Origin: Oricola sp.
GTDB lineage: Bacteria > Pseudomonadota > Alphaproteobacteria > Rhizobiales > Rhizobiaceae
Direction: 5' to 3'
Assembly: GCF_022763245.1 (NCBI RefSeq)
Contig: NZ_JALEGV010000041.1
Coordinates: 62,001-126,000 of the forward strand
DNA: 64,000 bases
The notes below the pieces were generated by a model that searched no databases, was not told the origin of the DNA, and saw nothing but the letters and a program-made list of their open reading frames with translations. Numbering within the stretch: the first letter of the stretch is position 1; each line of letters opens with the position of its first letter. Below, one piece after another: positions 40,476-50,379 of this stretch. A program made the position numbers and the translations under genes.

Positions 40476-41789
40476 TCACAGTATGTAGCGTGACAGATCG
40501 GCGTTTCGGGCGAGATCGCCGATCTGCTGGCGCACATAGTCGCCGTCGATGACGAAGGTCTCGCCGGCCTTGTCCGGCGCGGTATAGGAGATGTCGTCGA
40601 GCACCCGCTCCATCACGGTCTGCAGTCGCCGCGCGCCGATATTCTCCACCGTCGCGTTCAGATCCACGGCGATGTCGGCCAGGGCGTCGACGGCGTCGTC
40701 GGTGAAGGTGATGTCCACCTCTTCCGTCTTCATCAGCGCGATATATTGCTTGATCAGGCTGGCCTCGGTCTCGGTGAGGATACGCTTGAAATCCTCGCGC
40801 TCCAGCGCCTTGAGCTCGACGCGGATCGGCAGACGGCCCTGCAGTTCCGGCAACAGGTCCGACGGCTTGGAGACGTGGAACGCGCCCGAGGCGATGAACA
40901 GGATGTGGTCGGTCTTCACCGGACCGTATTTCGTCGCCACCGTCGTGCCCTCGACGAGCGGCAGCAGGTCGCGCTGCACGCCCTCGCGGCTGACGCCGGC
41001 GCCGTAGCGGCCTTCCGAGGCCGCGATCTTGTCGATCTCGTCGAGAAAGACGATCCCGTCATTCTCGGCCGCGCGCAGGGCTTCCTGGGTGATCTGTTCC
41101 TGATCCAGCAGCTTGTCGGACTCGTCGTCGAGCAGGATGTCGTAGGAATCGCGCACGGTGGTCTTCATCGTCTTGGTCTTCTGGCCACCGAACGCCTTGC
41201 CCAGCATGTCGTTGAGATTGATCATGCCGATATTTGCGCCGGGCATGCCCGGAACCTCGAAGCTCGGCATGCCGCCCGCCCCGGTGTCGGCGATTTCGAA
41301 CTCGATCTCCTTGTCGTCGAGCACGCCCTCGCGCAATTTCTTGCGGAAACTGTCCTTGGTCGCCGGGCTGGCCGTCGCGCCGACAAGAGCGTCGAGCACG
41401 CGCTGCTCGGCGTTGACATGCGCCTTCGCTTTCACCTCTTCGCGCTTCTTTTCGCGGACCAGCGTGATACCGGCCTCCACGAGATCGCGCACGATCTGCT
41501 CGACGTCGCGGCCGACATAACCGACCTCGGTGAACTTGGTGGCCTCCACCTTGACGAAAGGCGCACCGGCCAGTTTCGCGAGCCGCCGCGAGATCTCCGT
41601 CTTGCCGACGCCCGTGGGCCCGATCATCAGGATGTTCTTCGGCATCACCTCGTCGCGCATCGAGCCTTCGAGGCGCTGGCGGCGCCAGCGGTTTCGCAGC
41701 GCGATCGCCACGGCGCGCTTGGCGTCCTTCTGGCCGATGATGAAGCGGTCGAGTTCGGAAACGGTTTCCCGCGGAGAGAAATCAGACAT
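40476..41789 (-). CDS. hslU: ATP-dependent protease ATPase subunit HslU
   Basis: A 437-residue AAA+ unfoldase, the partner of HslV. Walker [10 protein letters not shown] at about 57-65; the pore motif GYVGRD; the intermediate domain (about 110-230); Walker B and sensor sequences [13 protein letters not shown] and [22 protein letters not shown]. The C-terminus ends in SRYIL, which docks in HslV. Its ATG starts 6 bases after the upstream membrane-protein stop, so it is still in the hslV operon. Confidence 0.95.
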   Translation of the reverse strand: MSDFSPRETVSELDRFIIGQKDAKRAVAIALRNRWRRQRLEGSMRDEVMPKNILMIGPTGVGKTEISRRLAKLAGAPFVKVEATKFTEVGYVGRDVEQIVRDLVEAGITLVREKKREEVKAKAHVNAEQRVLDALVGATASPATKDSFRKKLREGVLDDKEIEFEIADTGAGGMPSFEVPGMPGANIGMINLNDMLGKAFGGQKTKTMKTTVRDSYDILLDDESDKLLDQEQITQEALRAAENDGIVFLDEIDKIAASEGRYGAGVSREGVQRDLLPLVEGTTVATKYGPVKTDHILFIASGAFHVSKPSDLLPELQGRLPIRVELKALEREDFKRILTETEASLIKQYIALMKTEEVDITFTDDAVDALADIAVDLNATVENIGARRLQTVMERVLDDISYTAPDKAGETFVIDGDYVRQQIGDLARNADLSRYIL

Positions 41790-41795
41790 GTGTAC

Positions 41796-42947
41796 TCAGG
41801 TTCTAATCGGTGGAAGTCTGTCGAGGATCGATGTGGGGAGGGTGGGTGCGACAATCAAGCGCCGTATGTTCTGCCAGCCCGCGCCGAAAAGGATGATCAG
41901 CGCCCCGACGGTCAGCAGAATCAGCGCGAAAGCCGGGATTCCGGTCGAGTTCGCCGCCGAATTCACGAGGTAGTAGATGCCGAGCGAGCCGAAATAGGCC
42001 AGCGTCGGGATCAGGAGCGACCGCCGGTCGATGGCGAGCGCCACATAGACGAAGGCCAGGATCAAGACGCCCAGCATGATCGACGCAGACATGCCCGGCT
42101 CGATTTCCCCGAACACGACATCTTGTCCCGTCGCCAGGATGAAAAGCGGATGCACCAGCAGCTGTGCCGAGATGACATGCAGCCAGAAGGCGCAGTCGGA
42201 CCAGACCGTGAAACGTTCGCGGTCGTGCAGGTCAAAGGCGAGCCCCACGCCGAAGACGATGAAGCCGCAGGCAAGCGGCACGTAGAGCGCCTTGGCGATC
42301 ACCGCCGGCAACTGGTCGAGGGTCGGCAGCAACACCTGCCCGTTCACCACGCCGTCATAGAAGAACAGCGTCGCGAAGAAGAAGGCGGCCCCGGTGAAGG
42401 CGAGCGCCAGCACGGCGGCCATGATCGGTACCTTGAACCGCACGAAATAGACGATCGCGGCAATCGCGATGCCGCCGAAGAGGATTGCCGCATAGGTTTC
42501 GGCCTGTGGCCTCAGGCCTGCGATCTCGAGCGGGTTGTCCACCTGTGCGAGCCCGTAGCGCGTTTCCAGCAGATGGCCGATCAGGATCACCACCGCGGCG
42601 ATGAAGCCGAGGCCGAGAACGGTACTCGACAGGCGCATACGCCTCTGGCGCGTTACGAATTCGGCGACCAGCCATGCAAAGCCGCCGAGAATGGCGGCCA
42701 TGGTCGGGATCGTCATCTGCGAGACCGATCGTAGCGCGAACATCGCACCGGCGAAGAGCAGCAGGATGCCGATGGTGACGAACAAGTCGTTGCCGCCGCC
42801 GACGAGCCGCATGGGTTCGTCCGAGGACTGCGCTTCGTCGTCCTTCGCCGCAACCGGTTCCTCGGCGAGCGCCACGATCCGGTCGCGCTGGTCGGCCGTG
42901 ATGATGGCGCGTTCAACGGCGTGTGAAAGAATGTCCTCGGAAATCAT
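41796..42947 (-). CDS. polytopic membrane protein, DUF2157-like
   Basis: A 383-residue protein with a short polar N-terminal domain (SEDILSHAVERAIITADQRDRIVALAEE) and about ten predicted membrane helices from residue 57 on. The N-terminal helix-turn region followed by many helices is the arrangement of DUF2157 proteins, so I call it that with reserve. Start at 42947 has GGAGA upstream, and its ATG overlaps the preceding acetyltransferase stop by 4 bases. Lies between hslV and hslU; no function is inferable from that alone. Confidence 0.75.
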   Translation of the reverse strand: MISEDILSHAVERAIITADQRDRIVALAEEPVAAKDDEAQSSDEPMRLVGGGNDLFVTIGILLLFAGAMFALRSVSQMTIPTMAAILGGFAWLVAEFVTRQRRMRLSSTVLGLGFIAAVVILIGHLLETRYGLAQVDNPLEIAGLRPQAETYAAILFGGIAIAAIVYFVRFKVPIMAAVLALAFTGAAFFFATLFFYDGVVNGQVLLPTLDQLPAVIAKALYVPLACGFIVFGVGLAFDLHDRERFTVWSDCAFWLHVISAQLLVHPLFILATGQDVVFGEIEPGMSASIMLGVLILAFVYVALAIDRRSLLIPTLAYFGSLGIYYLVNSAANSTGIPAFALILLTVGALIILFGAGWQNIRRLIVAPTLPTSILDRLPPIRT

Positions 42948-43489
42948 GAATGCGTCTCCGCGAAGCGTTTCGCCGTGATGGTCATCAGATGGGTGACACC
43001 TGAAGCATGGGCGAAGCGTCCGTGAAAGGAAAAACCGACCTTCTCGTAGCACCGGATCGCGCGTGCATTGCTCTCGTCCGGGTCGATGGTGACGGTCTTG
43101 ATGCCGTCGGTGAAGAGCCGTGTCAGAAACGCACGCAAAACCAGCGTGCCGATGCCGTTGCCGAGAAATTCCGGCCGCCCGATGGAGAGGTCGACGCCTA
43201 CCGCGTCACGCGGCAAATCGAGCAGCCATGGCGCGTCCGCGGCATGCGGGCCGTCCAGCTCGTCGCTGACGGACCAGTGCTGAATGTATCCCGCCGGCTC
43301 GCCGTCAACGAGGAAAATGAAGGGCCGCGTGGCATCGCGTCCTTCCACCATGTCCTTGATGTGACTGAGCGCCTGGTCCGGCTCGCCCCACCACTCGTTC
43401 ATCGGCGGCGTGTTCAGCCAATGGCGCAGCGTCGGGTAGTCGTCCGGCGTCACCGGCGCGAAGGTGATGTCGGGCGCTTCATCGCTCAT
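42944..43489 (-). CDS. GNAT acetyltransferase, aminoglycoside 6'-N-acetyltransferase-like
   Basis: A 181-residue GNAT protein of the AAC(6')/siderophore-acyltransferase branch. Seen features: HWLNTPPMNEWWGEPDQ near the start, YIQHWSVSDE, and the CoA loop GRPEFLGNGIGT. It also resembles enzymes that acetylate hydroxylysine in siderophores, so aminoglycoside resistance should not be assumed. The start overlaps the next upstream acetyltransferase gene by 11 bases and the stop overlaps the membrane-protein ATG. Confidence 0.85.
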   Translation of the reverse strand: MSDEAPDITFAPVTPDDYPTLRHWLNTPPMNEWWGEPDQALSHIKDMVEGRDATRPFIFLVDGEPAGYIQHWSVSDELDGPHAADAPWLLDLPRDAVGVDLSIGRPEFLGNGIGTLVLRAFLTRLFTDGIKTVTIDPDESNARAIRCYEKVGFSFHGRFAHASGVTHLMTITAKRFAETHS

Positions 43490-43985
43490 CCAGGAACGCC
43501 ACCATCAGATATTCGTCGAGCGCGACCCCGTCGATTTTCAGGGCCCGCGGCTCCATGCCGTAGACCTCGAAGCCTTTGCTTTCATAAAGGTGCCTTGCGG
43601 CGTCGTTTCGGGCGGCGACCGTTAGCAGGACCTGTTCGGCGTCCGTTTGTCGCGCGTGATCGAGAACCGCCTCGACCAGGGCCCGCCCGCAACCCGACTT
43701 GCGCGCGTCGGGGCGCACGTAAAGGCCGAGCAGCGATCCCTTGTGGGCTTCCTTGATGCCCGGTGCGCGCATGTAATTGACGATCCCCGCCAGCGAGTCG
43801 CCGACATGGGCGCCGAAGAAGACGCGTCGGCCGTCGAAGAGCCGTGTCCAGTAGGCGTCCGGCCGCGCGGCGGCCTCCTCGTGGGAATCGCCGAACGCCT
43901 CTGGCGCATTGCGCAGGGCCTCCAGCCGCAGCAAACGATACGCCGCCGCATCCGTCTCGGTCAGGCGGCGGATCGTGAAACTCAC
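43479..43985 (-). CDS. GNAT-family N-acetyltransferase
   Basis: A 168-residue GNAT protein with N-terminal [29 protein letters not shown], CoA-binding [17 protein letters not shown] (motif A, Gly-Cys-Gly variant) and [17 protein letters not shown]. This branch often contains putative peptide or protein acetyltransferases; substrate unknown. Its ATG overlaps the hslV stop by 4 bases. Confidence 0.87.
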   Translation of the reverse strand: MSFTIRRLTETDAAAYRLLRLEALRNAPEAFGDSHEEAAARPDAYWTRLFDGRRVFFGAHVGDSLAGIVNYMRAPGIKEAHKGSLLGLYVRPDARKSGCGRALVEAVLDHARQTDAEQVLLTVAARNDAARHLYESKGFEVYGMEPRALKIDGVALDEYLMVAFLDER

Positions 43986-44548
43986 GTCTCCGCCTCGAGG
44001 CTTTCCACGATCACATTGCCATTGGTGTAGACGCAGATTTCTCCGGCGATCTGCATGGCGCGGCGCGCGATGGTCTCGGCGTCCATGTCCGTGTCGATCA
44101 ACGCCCGCGCCGCCGCGAGCGCGTAATTGCCGCCCGAGCCGATGGCCATGACGCCTTCCTCGGGCTCAAGCACGTCGCCGTTTCCGGTCACGCACAGCGA
44201 CACCGACTTGTCGGCGACAAGCATCATCGCTTCGAGATTGCGCAGGTATTTGTCCATGCGCCAGTCCTTGGCGAGCTCGACGGCGGCGCGCATCAGCTGG
44301 CCGGGATATTGCTCGAGCTTCTTTTCGAGCCGGTCGAGCAGGGTGAAGGCGTCGGCGGTCGCGCCTGCAAATCCGGTGATCACCTCGCCGTCCTTGCCGA
44401 TCCGGCGCACCTTGCGCGCATTGCCCTTGATCACGGTCTGGCCCATGCTGACCTGCCCGTCGCCGGCGATGATGACCTTGCCGCCCTTGCGCACGGTGAC
44501 GATCGTCGTTGCGTGCATGGTGCCGTAAGGATTGTCTTTCTCGCTCAT
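43982..44548 (-). CDS. hslV: ATP-dependent protease peptidase subunit HslV
   Basis: A 188-residue proteasome-beta-type threonine peptidase. The start [19 protein letters not shown] leaves Thr14 (of HATTIV) as the catalytic N-terminal residue after removal of the propeptide. [20 protein letters not shown] and [17 protein letters not shown] are conserved. ATG 44548 is preferred to GTG 44551, with AAAGGA upstream. The gene heads the operon hslV, two acetyltransferases, membrane protein, hslU. Divergent from hisB. Confidence 0.96.
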   Translation of the reverse strand: MSEKDNPYGTMHATTIVTVRKGGKVIIAGDGQVSMGQTVIKGNARKVRRIGKDGEVITGFAGATADAFTLLDRLEKKLEQYPGQLMRAAVELAKDWRMDKYLRNLEAMMLVADKSVSLCVTGNGDVLEPEEGVMAIGSGGNYALAAARALIDTDMDAETIARRAMQIAGEICVYTNGNVIVESLEAET

Positions 44549-44694
44549 CACCTGTCCTTTCGCGGGCGCAATGCCCTGATTTTCCCGCTATGTAAGTGGA
44601 AGGCCGGCGATTGCAATCATGCCGGGGCCATACTGGTCATTGCGCCGAACCCTTGTTAAGAGGCGCAGTCGCCAAAGATTGAAGGGCATACGCC

Positions 44695-45294
44695 ATGACT
44701 GCGCGCACCGCCGAGGTCAGCCGCACGACGAACGAGACCGCCATTTCCGTCAGCGTCGATCTGGACGGAACCGGCAAGCACGACATGAAGACCGGGATCG
44801 GCTTCTTCGACCACATGCTCGACCAACTTTCGCGCCATTCGCTGATCGACATGACGGTGGCCGCGAAAGGCGACCTGCATATCGACGACCACCACACCGT
44901 GGAAGACACCGGCATCGCGCTCGGCCAGGCGCTGGCCAAGGCGCTGGGCGACCGCCGCGGCGTGACCCGGTACGCCAGTCTCGACCTCGCCATGGACGAA
45001 GCGTTGACCCGCGCCGCCATCGACGTGTCCGGCCGGCCGTTCCTCGTGTTCAAGGTGGAGTTCCCGACCCAGAAGATCGGCACCTTCGACACCGAGCTCG
45101 TGCGCGAGTTCTTCCAGGCCTTTGCGCAGAACGCCGGCATCACGTTGCATGTCGAGACCTTCTACGGCGCCAACAGCCACCACATCGCCGAGACCTGCTT
45201 CAAGGCGGTCGCCCGCGTGTTGCGCATGGCGGTCGAGATCGATCCGCGCCAGGCGGATGCGATTCCCTCCACCAAGGGAACACTCAACGGTTAG
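44695..45294 (+). CDS. hisB: imidazoleglycerol-phosphate dehydratase
   Basis: A 199-residue monofunctional HisB that dehydrates imidazole glycerol phosphate in histidine synthesis. Metal-binding motifs: [21 protein letters not shown], and [12 protein letters not shown] in the second repeat. No phosphatase domain, as usual outside enterics. First gene of the his operon; divergent from hslV. Confidence 0.96.
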   Translation: MTARTAEVSRTTNETAISVSVDLDGTGKHDMKTGIGFFDHMLDQLSRHSLIDMTVAAKGDLHIDDHHTVEDTGIALGQALAKALGDRRGVTRYASLDLAMDEALTRAAIDVSGRPFLVFKVEFPTQKIGTFDTELVREFFQAFAQNAGITLHVETFYGANSHHIAETCFKAVARVLRMAVEIDPRQADAIPSTKGTLNG

Positions 45295-45303
45295 GCGGGT
45301 GCG

Positions 45304-45783
45304 ATGGCCAGCTATGTCGTGATGCAGCGCGCAAGCGGCGCCGGGATGGACACAGTCTTGGTGCGTGACGCCTTCTCCAGCGTCGCGCTCGTGTTTCCGT
45401 TGCTGTGGCTTTTGTGGAACCGGCTCTGGTTTGCCGCGCTGATGCTGTTCATCGTGTCGGTCGGCCTCGCCTTGGTCGGCGACCTCGTCATTCCCGGCTC
45501 GGCCCCCGCCACGATGTTGGCCGGCCTTGTCATCGGTCTTTATGTCGCGCTCGAAGGCCCGGTCTGGCGCATCGGCCGTTTCCGCCGCAAGGATTATGCG
45601 GTGGCCGGCACGGTCGACGCGCGCAATCTGGACGAGGCCGAAATCCGCTGGTTCACGCGACATGCCGCCCCTGGCGCCGGCCGGTCGCCGGCAACCGTTG
45701 CGTGGAGCGAAACTGCGTCGGGCGCGGCCGTGGAGCCGCAAACCGACATGCTGTTCGGCTTTGCCGCCGGCGAATCGAGGTAG
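45304..45783 (+). CDS. DUF2628-family membrane protein
   Basis: A 159-residue protein with a short N-terminal basic segment, two to three membrane helices between about residues 25 and 82, and a polar cytoplasmic C-terminal region. The helix-rich pattern [21 protein letters not shown] is the DUF2628 signature. Starts 9 bases after hisB and ends 5 before hisH, so it is part of the his operon. I recall this gene also in the his operons of other rhizobia. Function unknown. Confidence 0.8.
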   Translation: MASYVVMQRASGAGMDTVLVRDAFSSVALVFPLLWLLWNRLWFAALMLFIVSVGLALVGDLVIPGSAPATMLAGLVIGLYVALEGPVWRIGRFRRKDYAVAGTVDARNLDEAEIRWFTRHAAPGAGRSPATVAWSETASGAAVEPQTDMLFGFAAGESR

Positions 45784-45788
45784 GGATC

Positions 45789-46439
45789 ATGCGCGTCGCA
45801 ATCATCGACTACGGCTCCGGCAATCTGCGCTCGGCGGTCAAATCCTTCGAGCGCTCTGCACGCGAGGCAGGCCTTGCGGCCGAGATCGACCTGACCTCCG
45901 ACGCCGACCGGGTCGCCACGGCCGACCGGATCGTCCTGCCGGGCGTCGGCGCCTACGCCGACTGCCGCGCCGGCCTGGATGCCGTTCCCGGCATGGTCGA
46001 GGCTCTGAACGAGGCCGTGATCGACAAGGGCCGCCCGTTCTTCGGCATCTGCGTGGGCATGCAGCTCATGTCCTCGCGCGGACTTGAAAAGACCGTGACG
46101 CAGGGCCTCGGCTGGATCGCCGGCGATGTCGTCGAGATGACGCCGTCCGACCCGACCCTGAAGATCCCCCAGATCGGCTGGAACACGCTGGACCTGGTCC
46201 GGCCGCACCCGCTCTTCGACGGCATCGTCACCGGACCGGACGGGCTGCACGCCTATTTCGTGCATTCCTATCATCTGGCCGCCGAAGACGCCGACAGTGT
46301 CGTCGCGCGTACCGATTATGGCGGCCCCGTCACCGCTGCGGTGGCGCGCGCCAACATGTTCGGCACCCAGTTCCACCCGGAAAAGAGCCAGACGCTCGGC
46401 CTCGCCCTGATCGCGAATTTCCTCAAATGGGCGCCGTGA
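45789..46439 (+). CDS. hisH: imidazole glycerol phosphate synthase, glutaminase subunit
   Basis: A 216-residue class I glutamine amidotransferase. The catalytic Cys88 is in GICVGMQLM, and the His/Glu pair is in [10 protein letters not shown] near residue 197. It delivers ammonia to HisF, encoded downstream. Start ATG 45789 has TAGGGAT upstream. The stop is 13 bases inside the next gene. Confidence 0.96.
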   Translation: MRVAIIDYGSGNLRSAVKSFERSAREAGLAAEIDLTSDADRVATADRIVLPGVGAYADCRAGLDAVPGMVEALNEAVIDKGRPFFGICVGMQLMSSRGLEKTVTQGLGWIAGDVVEMTPSDPTLKIPQIGWNTLDLVRPHPLFDGIVTGPDGLHAYFVHSYHLAAEDADSVVARTDYGGPVTAAVARANMFGTQFHPEKSQTLGLALIANFLKWAP

Positions 46440-46861
46440 ACGGGCGCACTGACCGTTTGCCGCTGACCGTGCGCATCGCCGTCGACTGGCTGCGCGCGCT
46501 TCAGGCGCGCGACGAGGACACGCTCCTGACCCTAGCCCATCCCGACATCGGTCTCCCCGCGAGCGTCCCGCCGATCAGGCGCGGCCATGCCTATCTGAGC
46601 GAATGGCTCCAGGAGCAGCGCCTGCGCCTGCGCCTCGATCGTGCCTTCATCGATGGCAGCCGCATTCTTGTTGCGCACAAGACGACGCTTCTCGATGAAG
46701 ACGGCGACGTCCGCGCGATCATGGATGGCGGGTCGATCGTCGAATTGCGCGACGGCCGGGTTTCGCATTATCGCCGCGACGACGGCTCCGACCTCTTGCG
46801 GCGCAACGGCTTTCGCGGCGCCGACCCCATAGACCTGACCGAAGAGAACACCGCATCATGA
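46427..46861 (+). CDS. NTF2/SnoaL-like protein in the his operon
   Basis: A 144-residue protein with the pattern of the NTF2-like cone fold: [29 protein letters not shown] at the start, then [11 protein letters not shown], a central strand region and [16 protein letters not shown] near the end. It overlaps hisH by 13 bases and hisA by 4 (ATGA). No catalytic residues can be assigned; a histidine-pathway role is only suggested by position. Confidence 0.7.
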   Translation: MGAVNGRTDRLPLTVRIAVDWLRALQARDEDTLLTLAHPDIGLPASVPPIRRGHAYLSEWLQEQRLRLRLDRAFIDGSRILVAHKTTLLDEDGDVRAIMDGGSIVELRDGRVSHYRRDDGSDLLRRNGFRGADPIDLTEENTAS

Positions 46862-47610
46862 TCCTGTTTCCCGCCATCGACCTCAAAGACGGCCAGTGCG
46901 TGCGCCTCGTGAAAGGCGACATGGACCAGGCCACCGTCTACAACCCCGACCCGGCGGCGCAGGCGAGGGCCTTCGAGGACCAGGGTTTCGAATGGTTGCA
47001 CGTCGTCGATCTGAACGGTGCCTTCGAAGGCCAGTCCGTCAATGGCGCGGCCGTCGAGGCGATCCTCAAGGCGACGAAGAACCCGGTCCAGCTCGGCGGC
47101 GGCATTCGCACGCTCGCCCATATCGAGGCCTGGCTCGACAAGGGCCTCGCCCGCGTCATTCTCGGCACGATCGCCGTGCGCGATCCGGATCTGGTGATCG
47201 AGGCCTGCAAGCTGTTTCCCGGCAAGGTCGCCGTCGGCATCGACGCCAAGGGCGGCAAGGTCGCCGTCGAGGGCTGGGCCGAGGCCTCCGAACTCGGTGT
47301 GGTCGAACTGGCGAGGAAATTCGAAGGCGCCGGCGTCGCCGCGATCATCTACACCGATATCGATCGCGACGGGATCCTCACCGGAATCAATTGGGAATCG
47401 ACGATCGATCTCGCCAACGCCGTCTCCATCCCCGTCATCGCCTCCGGCGGCCTCGCTTCAATCGCCGATATTGTCCGCATGACATCGGCGGACGCGGCGA
47501 AGCTGGAAGGCGCGATCTCCGGTCGCGCGCTCTATGACGGCCGCATCGATCCCGAAGAGGCCTTGGCGGTCCTGCGTGGCGACACGCCGCGGCAAGGCGT
47601 GCTAGACTGA
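46858..47610 (+). CDS. hisA: phosphoribosylformimino-5-aminoimidazole carboxamide ribotide isomerase
   Basis: A 250-residue TIM barrel. The acid/base Asp8 is in [15 protein letters not shown]; the phosphate loops LGGGIRT and SGGLAS and the second acid in YTDIDRDGI are present. Opens the sugar ring of ProFAR to PRFAR, the HisF substrate. Separated from hisF by the Uma2-like gene. Confidence 0.96.
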   Translation: MILFPAIDLKDGQCVRLVKGDMDQATVYNPDPAAQARAFEDQGFEWLHVVDLNGAFEGQSVNGAAVEAILKATKNPVQLGGGIRTLAHIEAWLDKGLARVILGTIAVRDPDLVIEACKLFPGKVAVGIDAKGGKVAVEGWAEASELGVVELARKFEGAGVAAIIYTDIDRDGILTGINWESTIDLANAVSIPVIASGGLASIADIVRMTSADAAKLEGAISGRALYDGRIDPEEALAVLRGDTPRQGVLD

Positions 47611-47614
47611 TGAA

Positions 47615-48178
47615 ATGAACATCCAGCCGACATATCCCGGGACCGCGGAAGAATTCCTCGTCTGGAACGAAGGACGCGAGGGCAAGCGCGAATTCGTGCG
47701 GGGGAAGGTCGTCGAGATGATGATCAATGTTTCAAGAAACCATGTGCGTCTGGCGACCCGTCTTCTGAAGCAACTCGCCGATCAGTTGGGCATGGACCAC
47801 TTCGATATCGGTTCGGCGGATTTTGGCGTACGAACCGATGACGGAATCCGCTTCCCGGACATTTTCGTCGAAGCCGCCGGCGGAAGCGGACGGGACCTCG
47901 CCACCGATCGGCCCCTGCTTGTCGCCGAGATCCTGTCCCCGTCATCGATCGCCGATGATTTCGGTCCGAAGGCGCAGGATTATCTGGCGATCGGGTCCTT
48001 GCGCCATTACCTCGTCCTTTCGCAGGACGAACCACGCATCTGGTTGTGGTCGCGCGACGCGGAAGGTGGCTGGTCGGGTCCGCAGATGATCGCGGGAACC
48101 GACGGGCCCGTCGTGCTGGACGGACTCGACGTGACATTGGACATGAAAGCCCTTTATACCGGCGTGGCGTCGGCCTGA
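47615..48178 (+). CDS. Uma2-family (DUF820) putative endonuclease
   Basis: A 187-residue protein of the Uma2 branch of PD-(D/E)XK nucleases. The arrangement matches the family: [10 protein letters not shown] (first acid), [16 protein letters not shown] (Asp of the core), [11 protein letters not shown] (Glu followed by the usual LSPSS), and [18 protein letters not shown] (YREIP-like stretch). These proteins are usually found in multiple copies in cyanobacteria and actinobacteria. It lies 4 bases after hisA and 22 before hisF, in the same direction, so it appears inserted in the his operon. The start ATG 47615 has only a weak ribosome site. Confidence 0.82.
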   Translation: MNIQPTYPGTAEEFLVWNEGREGKREFVRGKVVEMMINVSRNHVRLATRLLKQLADQLGMDHFDIGSADFGVRTDDGIRFPDIFVEAAGGSGRDLATDRPLLVAEILSPSSIADDFGPKAQDYLAIGSLRHYLVLSQDEPRIWLWSRDAEGGWSGPQMIAGTDGPVVLDGLDVTLDMKALYTGVASA

Positions 48179-48200
48179 CGCGCATTTATCCGGACCGAAC

Positions 48201-48977
48201 ATGCTCAAAGCCCGTGTCATTCCCTGCCTCGACGTCGCCGGTGGCCGCGTCGTCAAAGGCGTCAATTTCGTCGATCTCGTGGATGCCGGCGATCCGGTCG
48301 AGGCCGCCAAGGCCTATGACGCCGCCGGCGCCGACGAGCTCTGTTTCCTCGACATCACCGCATCGTCCGACAATCGCGAGACGATCTTCGACGTGGTCGC
48401 CCGCACGGCCGAGCAGTGCTTCATGCCGCTCACCGTCGGCGGCGGCGTGCGCGCGGTGGAGGATGTGCGCAAGCTGTTGCTGGCCGGGGCGGACAAGGTG
48501 TCGATCAACACCGCCGCGGTGAAACGGCCCGAACTGGTCGCCGAGGCGGCCGACAAGTTCGGCAACCAGTGCATCGTCGTCGCGATCGACGCCAAGACCG
48601 TCGACGAAGGGCCGGACGGTCCGCGCTGGGAAATCTTCACCCATGGCGGCCGCGTGCCGACGGGCATCGACGCTGTCGAATATGCGCGCAAGGTCGTCGA
48701 ACTCGGCGCCGGCGAAATCCTGCTCACCTCCATGGACCGCGACGGCACCAAGATCGGCTACAACATTCCGCTGACCCGCGCCGTGGCCGATGCCGTGCGC
48801 GTGCCCGTCATCGCTTCGGGTGGCGTCGGCACGCTGGATCACCTCGTGGAGGGCATTCGCGACGGCCATGCCACTGCCGTTCTGGCCGCGTCGATTTTCC
48901 ATTTCGGAACCTACACGATCCAGGAAGCCAAGGACCACATGGCTGCCGCCGGCGTCGCCGTGCGCCGCGACGCCTGA
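48201..48977 (+). CDS. hisF: imidazole glycerol phosphate synthase, cyclase subunit
   Basis: A 258-residue TIM-barrel cyclase. The catalytic Asp11 is in [17 protein letters not shown] and the second Asp is in VVAIDAKTV near residue 130; [14 protein letters not shown] and [13 protein letters not shown] are phosphate-binding loops. Uses ammonia from HisH to make imidazole glycerol phosphate and AICAR. Confidence 0.97.
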   Translation: MLKARVIPCLDVAGGRVVKGVNFVDLVDAGDPVEAAKAYDAAGADELCFLDITASSDNRETIFDVVARTAEQCFMPLTVGGGVRAVEDVRKLLLAGADKVSINTAAVKRPELVAEAADKFGNQCIVVAIDAKTVDEGPDGPRWEIFTHGGRVPTGIDAVEYARKVVELGAGEILLTSMDRDGTKIGYNIPLTRAVADAVRVPVIASGGVGTLDHLVEGIRDGHATAVLAASIFHFGTYTIQEAKDHMAAAGVAVRRDA

Positions 48978-48989
48978 GGAGCAACCCCG

Positions 48990-49313
48990 ATGACCGATTT
49001 CAGCCTGCACGACCTGGAAAAGATCGTCGCCGCGCGCGCAACCTCCGGCGACGAGACTTCCTGGACGGCGAAACTCGTCGCCAAGGGGATCGAGAAGGCA
49101 TCCAAGAAGCTGGGCGAGGAAGCGGTGGAGACCGTGATCGCCTCTCTCGGGCTGGATCCCGCGCCGCTCGTGGCCGAAACGGCGGACCTGTTGTACCATT
49201 TGCTCGTTGTGCTGCACATGCGCGGCGTGGCATTGGATGACGTTATGACCGAACTGCAGGGGCGAACCGGGCAGACCGGGATTCAGGAAAAGGCGGCGCG
49301 CGCGCCGGAGTGA
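48990..49313 (+). CDS. hisE: phosphoribosyl-ATP pyrophosphatase
   Basis: A 107-residue all-helical pyrophosphatase (MazG-like fold). The motif [14 protein letters not shown] with [14 protein letters not shown] carries the Mg2+-binding acidic residues. Converts phosphoribosyl-ATP to phosphoribosyl-AMP. HisI is not in this window. The stop overlaps a possible GTG start of coaA. Confidence 0.94.
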   Translation: MTDFSLHDLEKIVAARATSGDETSWTAKLVAKGIEKASKKLGEEAVETVIASLGLDPAPLVAETADLLYHLLVVLHMRGVALDDVMTELQGRTGQTGIQEKAARAPE

Positions 49314-49327
49314 CGACAGGCAACCAT

Positions 49328-50332
49328 ATGGACCAGACCGTCCAGCGCAGCGGGCTTGATGCCTTCCCGGATCCGCTCGACCAGCTTTCGGGCAGCGAGT
49401 TGTCGCCCTATCGGCGCTATTCGGCGGCCAGATGGGCGGAGTTTCGGGCCGACACGCCGCTCACGTTGACCCTGGACGAGGTTCTGCGCCTGCGGTCGCT
49501 GAACGACCCGATCGATCTCGATGAGGTGCGGCGCATCTACCTGTCGCTGTCGCGGCTGCTCTATTCGCATGTCGAGGCCTCGCAGAGCCTGTTCGAACAG
49601 CGCAAGCACTTCCTCAACGTCGACGAGGCGATCAAGACGCCCTTCATCATCGGCATCGCCGGTTCGGTCGCCGTCGGCAAGTCGACGACGGCGCGCGTCC
49701 TGAAGGAATTGCTCACCCGCTGGTCTTCGCATCCGAAGGTCGACCTGGTAACGACCGACGGCTTCCTGCTGCCCAACGCCGTGTTGCGCGAACAGGGGCT
49801 GATGGAGCGCAAGGGCTTTCCCGAAAGCTACGACGTGTCCGCGGTGCTGCGCTTCCTGTCGCAGATCAAGGCCGGCGAACATTCTGTGCGCGCGCCGCTC
49901 TATTCGCACATGTCCTACGACGTGCTGCCGGGCGAATATGTCACGATCGACCGGCCGGACATCCTGATCTTCGAGGGCATCAACGTCTTGCAGGTGCGCG
50001 ACCTGCCGGAAGACGGCAAGATGGTGCCCTTCGTGTCGGACTATTTCGACTTCTCGATCTATATCGACGCCGAGGAAGACCTGATCCACGACTGGTACGT
50101 GACCCGCTTCATGCATCTGCGCGAGACGGCGTTCCGCGACCCGCGGTCCTTCTTCCACCGCTATTCGGAACTCTCGCAGGACGCGGCGCTGGCGATCGCG
50201 GAGGGTCTTTGGGCGAACATCAACCTGAAGAACCTGAAGGAAAACATCCAGCCGACGCGGCCCCGCGCCGACCTCATCCTCAAGAAGGGCTCGAACCATC
50301 TTGTCGAGGAAGTGCTGCTCAGGAAGCTTTGA
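49328..50332 (+). CDS. coaA: pantothenate kinase type I
   Basis: A 334-residue CoaA that phosphorylates pantothenate, the first step of CoA synthesis. The P-loop [12 protein letters not shown] is near residue 105; [12 protein letters not shown], and [14 protein letters not shown] are conserved. ATG 49328 gives a protein close to family length; GTG 49310 overlapping hisE is an alternative adding six residues. At the end of the his operon, as in other rhizobia. Convergent with the LysR gene. Confidence 0.94.
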   Translation: MDQTVQRSGLDAFPDPLDQLSGSELSPYRRYSAARWAEFRADTPLTLTLDEVLRLRSLNDPIDLDEVRRIYLSLSRLLYSHVEASQSLFEQRKHFLNVDEAIKTPFIIGIAGSVAVGKSTTARVLKELLTRWSSHPKVDLVTTDGFLLPNAVLREQGLMERKGFPESYDVSAVLRFLSQIKAGEHSVRAPLYSHMSYDVLPGEYVTIDRPDILIFEGINVLQVRDLPEDGKMVPFVSDYFDFSIYIDAEEDLIHDWYVTRFMHLRETAFRDPRSFFHRYSELSQDAALAIAEGLWANINLKNLKENIQPTRPRADLILKKGSNHLVEEVLLRKL

Positions 50333-50379
50333 GCCGGGATCGAAACGACATTTGGAGCGCGGCTCGATGAGCGGTCCGA

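Noticed and set aside
40746..42734. 662-codon plus-strand ORF opposite hslU and the membrane protein
   Set aside because: Antisense shadow over two genes with clear families; composition is rich in Asp, Arg and His with no motif.
42944..43489. Antibiotic-resistance gene aac(6')
   Set aside because: The GNAT branch also includes siderophore and metabolic acetyltransferases, and it sits in a core operon with hslV; resistance is not supported.
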